From Glycomyces tenuis DSM 44171 (GTDB lineage: Bacteria > Actinomycetota > Actinomycetes > Mycobacteriales > Micromonosporaceae), in contig NZ_ATYW01000021.1 of NCBI RefSeq assembly GCF_000427885.1, positions 73,824 through 137,823 of the forward strand: a DNA stretch of 64,000 nucleotides, read 5' to 3'. The position numbers were made by a program, and so were the translations under genes. Below the pieces are notes generated by a model. It did no database searches and was not told the DNA's origin. It was given only the letters and a program-made list of their open reading frames with translations. Below are positions 53,293 to 60,881 of the stretch, piece after piece. How positions within the stretch are numbered: the first letter of the stretch is position 1; every line of letters starts with the position of its first letter.

Positions 53293-53610
53293 ATGACCGG
53301 TTACGTCGTAGACCCCGAGCAGTTGCGCGCCCATGCGAGCAACCTGGAGCAGTTCAAGACCCGCTTCGAGGCGGTGCAGTCCGCCAGCTCGCACATCGCC
53401 CAAGACGACGAGGCCTACGGGCTGCTGTGCGGGTGGATCGCCGGGCTGCTGGAGGAGCGCCACCAGCGCCAGGACGGCCTGGTCGCCCGCGCGGAGTCCA
53501 ACATCGGCCTGCTCGCCGAGAGCATCCGCGCCGCGGCCGACGCCTATGAGGAGTCCGACAACGACGCCTCGGTGAGCTTCAGCGACTTCACCTCCCAGAT
53601 CGGCGGGTAG
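53293..53610 (+). CDS. EspC-like type VII export partner
   Basis: 105 residues: VVDPEQLRAHASNLEQFKTRFEAVQSASSHIAQDDEAYGLLCGWIAGLLEERHQR followed by a second helix. This is the 'ESX-1 EspC' type found beside WXG100 toxins. It has no spacer from the YbaB gene and lies 2 bp from the membrane/WXG gene, so translation is coupled. Probably forms a helical pair with the downstream WXG protein to present it for export. Confidence 0.88.
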   Translation: MTGYVVDPEQLRAHASNLEQFKTRFEAVQSASSHIAQDDEAYGLLCGWIAGLLEERHQRQDGLVARAESNIGLLAESIRAAADAYEESDNDASVSFSDFTSQIGG

Positions 53611-53612
53611 CG

Positions 53613-54311
53613 ATGAACGATTCGCTGGTCGCCGATGTGCAGTCCACGCGCCAGCCGTGGACCGGATCCAGCCTGGCCGACGGCATCGAAGGCCTGGTCA
53701 CCTCCATTCAGAGCGGCAACTGGGTCTCGGGCACCCTCGCGGGGGTCGGGCTGGGGCTTGAAGTGGTCGGGTCGGTCATGGACCCCTTCAGTGCCCTGCT
53801 GGCCAACGGCATCGGCTGGGCCATGGAGTACTTTGAGCCGCTGCGGGAGATGCTCGACTGGCTGACCGGCAAGCCCGATGTGGTCATGTCCCACGCCCAG
53901 ACCTGGTACAACATGGCCGAAGAGCTGTTCGCGATGTCCGGCGATCTCAAGACCTCGGTCGAGGGCGATGTCGACGAGTGGTCCGGTGCGGCCGCGGACG
54001 CCTACTACAACATGATGGGCCACAACGTTGAGGCCATCGGCGGGCTGGGCGCGATCGCCTCGGCGATCGGTTCGGCCACCGAGGGCGCCGGAGCACTGGT
54101 GCAGATGACCCGGGACCTGGTGCGGGATCTGATCGCCGACCTGGTCGCGCATGTGGTGGTGTGGGCGGTCGAAGCGATCTTCGTGGTCACGATCCCGGTC
54201 ATCGCCGCGCAGATCGTGGCCGCGGTGGTCAAGTGGGTCGGGATCGCCATGGAGCTGATCTCCTCGCTGATCACCAGCCTCGAAGCGCTCTCCAAGCTCC
54301 TCAACGACTAA
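53613..54311 (+). CDS. WXG100-fold protein with C-terminal membrane helices (toxin carrier)
   Basis: 232 residues. GLEVVGSVMDPFSALLANGIGWAMEYFEPLREMLDWLTG and DVDEWSGAAADAYYNMMGHNVEAIGGL carry the W-S-G hinge of WXG100 toxin carriers. Two hydrophobic stretches follow (LIADLVAHVVVWAVEAIFVVTIPVIAAQIVAAVVKWVG). In many actinomycetes this carrier is fused to the toxin domain. Here it stops at LSKLLND, and the deaminase-like protein begins 9 bp later with a helix (MRRILKLLLVIGIGLL) that looks like the missing continuation. The two products may work together. Confidence 0.87.
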   Translation: MNDSLVADVQSTRQPWTGSSLADGIEGLVTSIQSGNWVSGTLAGVGLGLEVVGSVMDPFSALLANGIGWAMEYFEPLREMLDWLTGKPDVVMSHAQTWYNMAEELFAMSGDLKTSVEGDVDEWSGAAADAYYNMMGHNVEAIGGLGAIASAIGSATEGAGALVQMTRDLVRDLIADLVAHVVVWAVEAIFVVTIPVIAAQIVAAVVKWVGIAMELISSLITSLEALSKLLND

Positions 54312-54320
54312 GGGCCGGCC

Positions 54321-55031
54321 ATGCGACGAATCCTGAAACTCCTGCTGGTCATCGGTATCGGCCTGCTCACGCAGAAGAAGGGCGACGGCCCGCCCGGCAA
54401 CACCGGCGGCGAAGGCGGGGACTCCCCACCTCCACAGCAATCCCCGTCCGGCAAGATCAAAACCAGCGAAGGCACCGAGAGCGCCTCGAAAGCCGTGGGA
54501 GAGGAGCTGGACAAGGGCGAGCCGTCCGCAGCCGCTTCTCAAAGCGATTCGGATTCGGCTCCGTTGACGGCGAGCTCGGTCTCCCGCGACTACGGAAACG
54601 AGGTGGCCTACCCCAGCACGGACCCTCTGGCTCAAGAGGCGCTCGCTTACCGCAGGGGGGTGAAAGGCAATTCCGGCGACAAGAACTTCGCGGCCGCCGA
54701 GTTGTCGGACGGCACCACTCTCAGGGGCATCAGCAGTCGCAGCGGCCATTCCGAGGACGACATCCTGAAGCAATTGGACGGCATCAATCAGGAAAGAGCG
54801 GAGAACGGCCAAGAGCCGTTGACGATCGATCGGCTGTTCACCGAGCGGCAGCCGTGCTGCAAGTGCGAGGCCACGTTGACCAGCAACGGCATCACGTCAG
54901 ACCAGGTGGAATACGGCGTCGAGTACTTCGACAAACCGAATGCCACCGATGAAGAGCGGGAAAACTTGAATGCACTCAACGAAGGCATGAGGGCGGTGCT
55001 GGAACACAGGCTCAAAGGCGGGAACTTATGA
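54321..55031 (+). CDS. Deaminase-fold polymorphic toxin
   Basis: 236 residues. A short N-terminal helix (ILKLLLVIGIGLL) and a disordered Gly/Ser/Pro linker lead to a C-terminal ~130-residue domain. Its NFAAAELSDGTTLRG, SGHSEDDILKQL and LFTERQPCCKCEATL match the zinc-dependent nucleotide/nucleic-acid deaminase toxins: His143 and Glu145 form H-x-E, and Cys179 and Cys182 form PC-x-x-C. It looks closest to the XOO_2897/SCP1.201-type groups, judged by eye. It follows the WXG carrier and precedes a small immunity-like gene. Codon use is visibly less G+C-rich than in core genes. Deamination of DNA, RNA or nucleotides in rival cells is inferred. Confidence 0.8.
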   Translation: MRRILKLLLVIGIGLLTQKKGDGPPGNTGGEGGDSPPPQQSPSGKIKTSEGTESASKAVGEELDKGEPSAAASQSDSDSAPLTASSVSRDYGNEVAYPSTDPLAQEALAYRRGVKGNSGDKNFAAAELSDGTTLRGISSRSGHSEDDILKQLDGINQERAENGQEPLTIDRLFTERQPCCKCEATLTSNGITSDQVEYGVEYFDKPNATDEERENLNALNEGMRAVLEHRLKGGNL

Positions 55032-55082
55032 TGGACCGGTCGCAGACGACCACAGTCGCAGCAACTGCAAGGAGTGACGAGC

Positions 55083-55478
55083 ATGCCAGCGGACGACCAT
55101 GTGAACGATGACCTGCGAGCCATGGCGGCCACGGTCATCGATCGGCTGCGTCAATCGGGCATCCACGCGTTCCTGGAGACGGAAGACGAGGACGAACCCG
55201 GTGTGAAGGTTCAGATCGATGCTATGGACAATGCCGATCGCGGCGTCTACCTGGAGTGGAGTCCAGGAGCGCAGATCAAGTCCCAAGTCGTGGCGGCCAT
55301 GATCGCGAAACGCTACACCGACCCGGTCGTCCACCGCTCCGCGCAGGAGAAGAAGACGAAGATCGCCGAGGCCGCCTCTGCGCTGCTGTCGGCCGGTGTC
55401 CGCACCGAAGACGCCCAGAACGACTACGCCCCCTATTCCTTGAAGGTCGTCAGCGTCTTATCGGTCGCAGGGTCGTAG
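55083..55478 (+). CDS. Putative immunity protein to the deaminase toxin
   Basis: 131 residues from ATG 55083, chosen because AAGGAG lies 9 nt upstream (an in-frame GTG at 55074 is too close to it). Soluble, acidic: HVNDDLRAMAATVIDRLRQSGIHAFLETEDEDEPGVKVQIDAMDN, then VYLEWSPGAQIKSQVVAAMI. No known family recognised. Its position, 51 bp after the toxin on the same strand, and its small acidic character argue for a cognate immunity protein. Confidence 0.7.
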   Translation: MPADDHVNDDLRAMAATVIDRLRQSGIHAFLETEDEDEPGVKVQIDAMDNADRGVYLEWSPGAQIKSQVVAAMIAKRYTDPVVHRSAQEKKTKIAEAASALLSAGVRTEDAQNDYAPYSLKVVSVLSVAGS

Positions 55479-55521
55479 GGGAACGTCGTCGTCCTGCGTG
55501 AAAACCGGAAGGAAGCTGCAA

Positions 55522-55739
55522 ATGGCGAAGGCGCCCTTTCTCATCCTGCGGCTCACGGAGACGGAGTCCACCGTGACGTACGGATACGGCGAGGACCAGA
55601 GACATGTCGAAGGGACCGTGGGGTTCGATCGGGAATCAGGCAGGGTACTGAACAAATCCGACGAGGCCGCTTGCGCCGATATCGTGGCCGGGCTCGTTCC
55701 CCCCAAGATGAGGGCGCCAGGCGCAGTGGTGACGAGTGA
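55522..55739 (+). pseudogene. Small immunity-like gene with a frameshift at a C6 tract
   Basis: ATG 55522 has GGAAGGAA 6 nt upstream. The frame encodes MAKAPFLILRLTETESTVTY, GYGEDQRHVEGTVGFDRESG and DEAACADIVAGLVPP. At CCCCCC (55699-55704) one extra C would continue the protein as QDEGARRSGDE and stop at 55737-55739, overlapping the GTG of the CPCC gene (GTGA). As written, the frame instead runs on for >500 bases antiphase through the CPCC gene, to 56262. A one-base deletion (or sequencing error) in a C7 tract is the simplest reading; the intact product would be ~72 aa. Confidence 0.6.
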
Positions 55740-56113
55740 AGACGTGGATTCCCGGGAAGTATCCGTGCCCGTGCTGCGGGCGCCTGGTGCACGACGCGCC
55801 CGGCGCGTTCGAGATCTGTCCGGCCTGCTTCTGGGAGGACGACCCCGTCCAACTGCGGTGGCCAAGGTATCGCGGGGGCGCCAACGAGCCGAGCCTCATC
55901 GAGGCCCAGCGCAACTTCCGGGTCTTCAACGCCTCCGAGGAGCGGGCTGCCCACTTGACGAGGCCCCCCGCCGACAACGAGCCCCTCGACCCTGGTTTCA
56001 GGCCCGCCGATCCGCAGGTCGACCGCTTCGAGTCACCGGACGACCCGGTGTCCGAATGGCCTTCGAGCCGCACCTCGCTCTACTGGTGGCGGCCCACCTA
56101 TTGGCGCCGCTGA
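55736..56113 (+). CDS. Cysteine-rich CPCC-domain protein
   Basis: 125 residues, GTG start. YPCPCCGRLVHDAPGAFEICPACFWEDDPVQLR is the CPCC zinc-ribbon-like domain with four Cys in two pairs plus one more, followed by the family's GGANEPSLIEAQRNFRVFNASEE. CPCC proteins recur beside polymorphic toxins and are thought to be immunity or metal-binding proteins. The C-terminal ~45 residues, ending TSLYWWRPTYWRR, are an unusual Arg/Trp tail. Its start overlaps the restored stop of the frameshifted gene upstream. Confidence 0.85.
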   Translation: MKTWIPGKYPCPCCGRLVHDAPGAFEICPACFWEDDPVQLRWPRYRGGANEPSLIEAQRNFRVFNASEERAAHLTRPPADNEPLDPGFRPADPQVDRFESPDDPVSEWPSSRTSLYWWRPTYWRR

Positions 56114-56258
56114 GGCGCGGCGGCCCGGAGGCGCCGGTCGCGGGGAGTGTCACCGCGTGCGGCAGCACAGCGAGAAGCGTTGTGGAGGCCGTGGACGGCG
56201 ACAACCGCTGGCCGCCGCCACGCCTGAGTTCGGGACGCCCGGCCCGCAGCAGGACGAG

Positions 56259-56630
56259 ATGACGACCGATCCGCAGATGAGTCCGCAGGACACCGTTCTT
56301 CAAGCAATCGAAGAGTACAGGCGGCAGCGAATCGGCCTGAACCGTTTGATTCAACGGATCGATCCGGTCATCGATGGCATACAGCCGGAATCGGTTTGGG
56401 ATGAAGCCTCTGATCTATGCGCGGAGCTCGATGCGTTCTACGGCCTCGTGGCGACGGATACCGTGATCCGAGAGCATGGGCATGACTTCCCCCTCTCAGC
56501 GCAACAGGAGAGCAATGTGGATCGGATACTCGCCGAGTTGTCATCTGCTCTCCGACACGACACTGAACTCGCAAGAGGACTGGAGCACGGCCTTGGGCTC
56601 TTTCGGCGCGGCAATCGCCGCCAAGGGTGA
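56259..56630 (+). CDS. Small immunity-like hypothetical protein A
   Basis: 123 residues from ATG 56259 with AGGA just upstream. Helical and acidic: DTVLQAIEEYRRQRIGLNRLIQRIDPVIDGI, DLCAELDAFYGLVATD, then VIREHGHDFPLSAQQESNVDRILAELSSAL. The last segment recurs, diverged, at 57119-57205, showing that this gene was once duplicated. No database family recognised. Its A+T content is higher than the genome's, suggesting transfer. It lies 6 bp before the next small gene. Confidence 0.7.
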   Translation: MTTDPQMSPQDTVLQAIEEYRRQRIGLNRLIQRIDPVIDGIQPESVWDEASDLCAELDAFYGLVATDTVIREHGHDFPLSAQQESNVDRILAELSSALRHDTELARGLEHGLGLFRRGNRRQG

Positions 56631-56636
56631 TCTGCG

Positions 56637-57122
56637 ATGACCACGTACGGTTTTCTTTTCCTTGACCAGATACGGCTGCAAGATGTCGCGGCGGCGGTCG
56701 CTTCGGAGTTCGGCGTCCCCGCGGACCGCATCGAGCTCCTCTCCCGGGGAAGAGCGCAATCGCGAGCGGTCGGGCTTCCCGTCGTGCTCATCGAACACGA
56801 TCCGGATCGCGATGGAGAGCACGTGTCATTCAGCGCCGGGGACGAATTCGCCTCAGCCGTCGGCGACCTTCCAGAGGTCGGCGTCGCCGCCAGGTTGTGC
56901 GCGGCTCTGAAGGTTCGCGCGATTCTCGGCGTGCCGAACGCCGCTTCGGACGCGATATGGACGCTTGTCGCCGCCGACGGCTCCTCTGGAATGGTGCTCG
57001 TCGACACCGGCGACCTAGATGACGCCCGCTACACCATCACCGGAAAGCTGCAAGAGATAAAAGGGGCGCCCGAGATTCCATTGGTTGAGCTTTCTGCGGA
57101 TTACAATCCATTTTATACGTGA
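56637..57122 (+). CDS. Small immunity-like hypothetical protein B
   Basis: 161 residues, ATG 56637. The alpha/beta sequence has MTTYGFLFLDQIRLQDVAAAVASEFGVPADRIELL, VVLIEHDPDRDGEHVSFSAGDEF, VAARLCAALKVRAILGVPN and WTLVAADGSSGMVLVDTGDLDD. No Cys-rich or membrane feature. Third codon positions and the 3' end are A+T-richer than core genes. Follows protein A by 6 bp and overlaps the start of a broken duplicate (GTGA). Immunity function is inferred from the setting only. Confidence 0.7.
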   Translation: MTTYGFLFLDQIRLQDVAAAVASEFGVPADRIELLSRGRAQSRAVGLPVVLIEHDPDRDGEHVSFSAGDEFASAVGDLPEVGVAARLCAALKVRAILGVPNAASDAIWTLVAADGSSGMVLVDTGDLDDARYTITGKLQEIKGAPEIPLVELSADYNPFYT

Positions 57123-57205
57123 TCCGTGAGTGCGGTCATGACTTTCCGTTGTCGGAGCAACCGGAGCAGAACGTGAACCGAATACTCGCCGAGATTCGTT
57201 CACGT
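57119..57205 (+). pseudogene. Truncated duplicate of immunity-like protein A
   Basis: GTG 57119 overlaps the previous TGA. The following 29 codons read VIRECGHDFPLSEQPEQNVN and RILAEIRSRH, matching VIREHGHDFPLSAQQESNVDRILAELSSALRH of protein A. The rest of the gene is absent; the frame continues through unrelated sequence. This marks a recombination or deletion end in the array. Confidence 0.75.
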
Positions 57206-57382
57206 CATGTCGTGACGGGTCTGGAGTGGCATGGGCGCCATGTCGACCGGGGTCGGCCGTCGGCAGCCCGGCGTCGTGGAGCGTTCACCTCCGCGAAAGC
57301 GAGCAGACAGCGGGCCGTCTGGGATATGACACCTGAGGTCGAGATTGTGTGCATATCACCTCTTCGACCTTTAGGAGGCATC

Positions 57383-57688
57383 ATGGCTACCACTGCGACT
57401 CGGCTTCGGCCCGACCGGCGGAAGGTCCGGCGCTTGACGCGCGCCGTTGCCGCCGTCGCGATCGCCGCTGGTATCGGGCTGGGAGGCGGCGCGCTCTCCT
57501 CGGCACCGGCTTTCGCCGACGAGCCCACGGCAGCCGAGGACGGCACCGCGGGCATCCAGGCGTTCGCCGGGCCCTTCCTCACATGGAGCGATTGCAATTT
57601 CGACCGGGAGATCGCCGAGTACGTCTACGACTACGACACCACGCCGTGCTTCCGCGATCCCGATGGCTGGTACTACCAGTACTTCTGA
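57383..57688 (+). CDS. Small secreted Cys-pair protein
   Basis: 101 residues from ATG 57383, with AGGAGG 4-9 nt upstream. A basic N-terminus (RPDRRKVRRLTR) and a hydrophobic segment end at APAFADEP, a standard Sec signal peptide. The mature ~55 residues end in an aromatic- and acid-rich sequence with two Cys: WSDCNFDREIAEYVYDYDTTPCFRDPDGWYYQYF. No family recognised. It is separated from the immunity genes by ~180 bp with its own promoter and is followed by a strong palindrome. Could be a secreted peptide or inhibitor; unproven. Confidence 0.72.
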   Translation: MATTATRLRPDRRKVRRLTRAVAAVAIAAGIGLGGGALSSAPAFADEPTAAEDGTAGIQAFAGPFLTWSDCNFDREIAEYVYDYDTTPCFRDPDGWYYQYF

Positions 57689-58132
57689 TCGATCGTCGAG
57701 GACGTAGTCCTGCACACTGTTGACCTTCCCGGCGGCATCCGGCCGGATGCCGCCGGGAAGGCGCGGATCGTCTCCGGTCATCCCGCGCGACCACCCAGGG
57801 CGCGCTCTGTCGCATCCCGAACGGCGGCGGGCGCGAGAATCGCAAGCCCAAGATCGCCATCGTGCGAAGGCTTCGAGCGGCAACCGCTGCACCGCATCGA
57901 CAAGAACCCCTCTTGTGAAGTCGACACCATCGCCCGCGCCCGCCTCGCGCTCTTCGCAGCGCACAACCTCGCCGCCGCGGGGCGATCACTCAGAGCATAT
58001 GGACCCTTGCCCGGCAGAAGGCTCGGTTCGACGGCGGTCATCCTCTCCAGTCTCTTGTAGACAATGTCTGCGAGGTGGAGAGTCCTTCACCACCGCGGCT
58101 CAGGCGATTCCGGAGCCGGCCTCGTCGAATGA
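57689..58132. other. Gene-free spacer with palindrome
   Basis: The 38-bp palindrome at 57724-57761 lies at the left. The remainder is open in several frames on both strands, but none has a ribosome site, family match or consistent codon bias. It may contain decayed sequence at the end of the accessory stretch. Confidence 0.45.
57724..57761 (+). terminator. 38-bp perfect palindrome
   Basis: CCTTCCCGGCGGCATCCGG (57724-57742) is followed directly by its complement CCGGATGCCGCCGGGAAGG, 35 nt after the stop of the small secreted protein. Confidence 0.75.
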
Positions 58133-58852
58133 TCAGGTGTAGCTCTCCAACAGAGCGATCGTCTGGGCGCTGACGTCGGCGAGCATGGCGTCAGCCGCTT
58201 CGAGGTCGTGGTCCGCGGGCATGATCTCGGCGGATATGGAGACTTCGAGGGAGCCCTGGACGAAGCGGTACTCGATCTCCTCGAAGTCACCCGAGGTTCG
58301 AGAGGCACGGAAGCCCGCGTCGCCCATGTCGAGGTCGGTGACCGTGTACTCGGTGTCCGCCTCGTATTCCGAGCGGTCCATGTCGAACAGGTCCATCGCT
58401 GCCTGTTCCTCACGCCAGCCTGTGGCGGCGATGATGAGCTCGGCGTAGTCGTCGCCGTAGAAGCTGCAGTTCAGGAGCGCATAGCCCTCGTCGTCGTTCG
58501 AGGAGGCGGAGTTCTGAGTCGGATCGTGCGGGGCTCCGTAGGCCGTCTCGAAAGAAGTGAGGTCGTAGGCCTCGCAGGTCGCGTCGGTGAACCCTGCCGA
58601 TGCACCGACTTCGCCCGAGGCGGACGTGGTCGGGTCCTCGGTGGGTTCGTCCGCAGTGGGCTCTTCCGTGGTCGTACTGCCGGTGGTCGGCGCCTCGGCC
58701 GCACCGTCGTCGTCCGAGTTCTGCTGGACCATGTAGAGCGCACCGCTCAGGAGGACCATCAGTATCAGGAAGATCGCCACACCGATGAACCACATCTGTT
58801 TTCGGCCGCGCACCGGAGGCTGGGGAAGGGGTTGTGGGGGTTGATAGGTCAT
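58133..58852 (-). CDS. Membrane-anchored secreted hypothetical protein
   Basis: 239 residues: a Pro-rich N-terminus (YQPPQPLPQPPVRGRKQ), one helix (MWFIGVAIFLILMVLLSGALYMV), a Thr/Glu/Ser stalk, and an external ~145-residue acidic domain with two Cys (DATCEAYD, LLNCSFYG). The domain has alternating strands (YALLNCSFYGDDYAELIIAATGW, YTVTDLDMGDAGFRASR, YRFVQGSLEVSISAEIM), resembling DUF3558-type or LppX-like external domains only loosely. CGGAG 8-12 nt upstream supports the ATG. Monocistronic; function unknown. Confidence 0.78.
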   Translation of the reverse strand: MTYQPPQPLPQPPVRGRKQMWFIGVAIFLILMVLLSGALYMVQQNSDDDGAAEAPTTGSTTTEEPTADEPTEDPTTSASGEVGASAGFTDATCEAYDLTSFETAYGAPHDPTQNSASSNDDEGYALLNCSFYGDDYAELIIAATGWREEQAAMDLFDMDRSEYEADTEYTVTDLDMGDAGFRASRTSGDFEEIEYRFVQGSLEVSISAEIMPADHDLEAADAMLADVSAQTIALLESYT

Positions 58853-59081
58853 AGGGGTACTCCGATTTCATCGATCGGTCGCCACCGATGGTAACCGGAT
58901 CGTGCCAATCGACTCGGTGATCGTATCGAGTGGACGGTCTTGCGGTGAGCGCGGGCGAGCCCGCCGATCGTCTCGGCCCGACGGCCGGGGCAGGTTTGTC
59001 GAGAGCGTCCGCCGAGCATCGCCGTATCGACCGAGGACTAGCGGGCGATCGCGCCCGTCGGTCCTCGGGTTCGCGCGGCTG

Positions 59082-59671
59082 TCACGGTTCTGGTGAGCCG
59101 GTGAGCGCCTGCCGCATCAGTCGCTGTGCCTCGTCCACGACCGTGTCGAAGTCGTCGTGGATCTCGGCTTCGGTGTCGGTCAGGTACCGCAGCGCGAAGG
59201 CGAGCGCTTCGCGCAGCTGCTTGGGGCCGATCTCGTCGAGCAGGTGCTCTTCGCCGCGAAGGCCGCGGATCACCGCCTCCACTTCGAGGAGGTTCCGCGG
59301 CGGCGCGAACCCCGGTCCCGCGTGGCGCAGTTCGGCCATGAACCGGCCGAGCTCGGCGTGCGCGAGCGGCCCCGGCCGGTCGCCGAAACGCCGCCTCAGG
59401 CCCACGGACACCACCGCGTGCAGGTACTCGACCGCTCCCCGGTGGTCCCATTCGCTGAACCGTCCGTGCAGCTCGAAGAGCCGTTCGTGATCGCGGAACG
59501 CCGGCGCGCGGACAGCCGACTCGCGCATCTCGCCCACGCCGACCGACCGCCGCCCTTGGCCGCCACAGCCGCACGCAGAGCCTCCTCGAACCGCCGCGCG
59601 AGCGCGGCGGTCTCCTCTGCGGCCTGTTCATCGGCATCGATGGAGGTGGCCACGTCGTCTATCAAGCTCAT
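59082..59671 (-). pseudogene. Hypothetical gene split by a frameshift at a GGTC repeat
   Basis: ATG 59671 opens MSLIDDVATSIDADEQAAEE and continues helically to AALRAAVAAKGGG, then loses sense. A second frame carries the evident continuation (RSVGVGEMRESAVRAPAFRD, FELHGRFSEWDHRGAVEYL, GFAPPRNLLEVEAVIRGLRGEEHLLDE) to a stop at 59082. The junction lies at GACCGACC (59541-59548), two copies of GGTC on the coding strand; a third copy would restore one ~195-residue frame. The second part could start on its own at GTG 59537. Family not recognised; the product would be soluble and helical. Confidence 0.6.
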
Positions 59672-59838
59672 TGCGGGGCAGGGCCTCTCAGGAGCCGATC
59701 ACAGCTCGCCACCCGACCGCGCCGATACCTCCCGGCATGCCGGCAAGCAGTCAGTGTCCGAAGCGTTACTGGACCGGCACACGTCCCGCTGTCCCCGCCG
59801 CCCGTTCCGCCACCGCGTCGACGGGTGCGCGGACGCGC

Positions 59839-60582
59839 TCAGAGCGCCGCTTCGAGGCCGCTCCGGTGCTCCGCCACCCACTGGTGGTCCTCCCGGATCC
59901 AGACCGGCGCGCCCAGGTCCCGGATGCGGATCATCGCCGCATCGCCCGCCGCCGCGCCCGCCTCGATGCCGCGCCAGCAGCGGTCCTGCCACCACAGGAC
60001 GGTCTCGACCAGCCGGGAACGCCGGTCCCGGTCGAGCCCGTAGGCGTCGCAGACCAGCCGCATCCGCCGCGCCGTCTCGGCCAGGTCGGTGACCGGCGAG
60101 CCGAGCCGGAGGTGCTGCCAGCACAGGTGCGCGATGTCGTGGATCCGCTCACCGGGCGCGGCCGTGTCCCAGTCGATGAACGCCACCGGCGGCGCGCCCT
60201 CGCCATCGTCGGCGTAGACAGTGTTCTTCGGCGACAGGTCGTTGTGGCACACCGTCTCGGCATCGCCCGAGAACGCCGGGTCGGCGGCGAGGTCGTGGAA
60301 CTCCCGCACCATCACCGCCAACCGCTCCAGGCTCGCGTCCGACTCGGCGTAGGCGGAGCGGTTCTGCTCGATCGCGACATGCCCTTCGATGAAGCCCAGC
60401 ATCTCCCGGCCGTCCTCGTCGATCCCCAGCAGGCGGGGCGCGCCGCCCCATCCGCGGCGCTCGAAGTGCTCGAGCAGGCGGTGGACGAACGCCGAATGCG
60501 GTCCGAGCGGGCGGCGCACGCTGCCGTCCTTCAACACCACTTCGTTGACGAAACCGCCGGACAGGGGATGCTCATCGGCCAT
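59839..60582 (-). CDS. Aminoglycoside-phosphotransferase-family (APH) kinase
   Basis: 247 residues with the small-kinase signatures HNDLSPKN (catalytic Asp115) and FIDWD (metal-binding Asp137), followed by ERIHDIAHLCWQHLRLG. The N-terminal lobe is short: FVNEVVLKDGSVRRPLGPHSAFVHRLLEHFERRGWGGAPRLLGID. APH-fold enzymes phosphorylate varied small molecules, including antibiotics, choline or sugars; the substrate cannot be told. Transcribed alone on the minus strand. Confidence 0.92.
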   Translation of the reverse strand: MADEHPLSGGFVNEVVLKDGSVRRPLGPHSAFVHRLLEHFERRGWGGAPRLLGIDEDGREMLGFIEGHVAIEQNRSAYAESDASLERLAVMVREFHDLAADPAFSGDAETVCHNDLSPKNTVYADDGEGAPPVAFIDWDTAAPGERIHDIAHLCWQHLRLGSPVTDLAETARRMRLVCDAYGLDRDRRSRLVETVLWWQDRCWRGIEAGAAAGDAAMIRIRDLGAPVWIREDHQWVAEHRSGLEAAL

Positions 60583-60881
60583 CGGACCAGTCTCGCCCCG
60601 GAACGGCCCGGCCGCAAGGCACTTTCAGAGCCGTGGCAGGGCGACCGCCGCGCCGCCTCTGCTCCGAAGTGCCGGAGGACATCGCCGACCGCCCGGCCGC
60701 ACCCGTGTCGAGGACCGCATCGACGGGTGTGCGGTCGCGACGGCTTCCGGCTGAACATCCCCCCGTCCGAGCGCCCCCAGAGGGCCCGGCCAGGCGAGCC
60801 GTTCGCGGCGCTCATGGCCCGGCCCCAGGGCCGGGCCATGAGCGCCGCCGATGGTCGGTACACTCCGCGCGTCCGGCCGTT
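60583..60881. other. Spacer between the APH-like kinase and the TPR membrane gene
   Basis: No gene. It contains the kinase promoter at the left and, at 60805-60848, the hairpin that ends the upstream minus-strand operon. Confidence 0.5.
60805..60848 (-). terminator. 20-bp-stem terminator
   Basis: GCGGCGCTCATGGCCCGGCC (60805-60824) pairs with GGCCGGGCCATGAGCGCCGC (60829-60848) around CCAG, 34 nt downstream of the stop of the TPR membrane protein. Confidence 0.8.

Noticed and set aside
56113-56262. Continuation of the long frame from 55498 as a single 254-residue protein
   Set aside because: From about 55705 it is antiphase to the well-supported CPCC gene and becomes Arg/Pro-rich without motifs.
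48379-57688. Complete type VII secretion system
   Set aside because: Only substrates, partners and accessory proteins are present; no EccB, EccC, EccD, EccE or mycosin-like protein is encoded in the window.
57762-58130. Possible coding sequence on either strand after the 38-bp palindrome
   Set aside because: Several overlapping frames exist but none has a start with a ribosome site, a recognisable family or consistent third-position bias.
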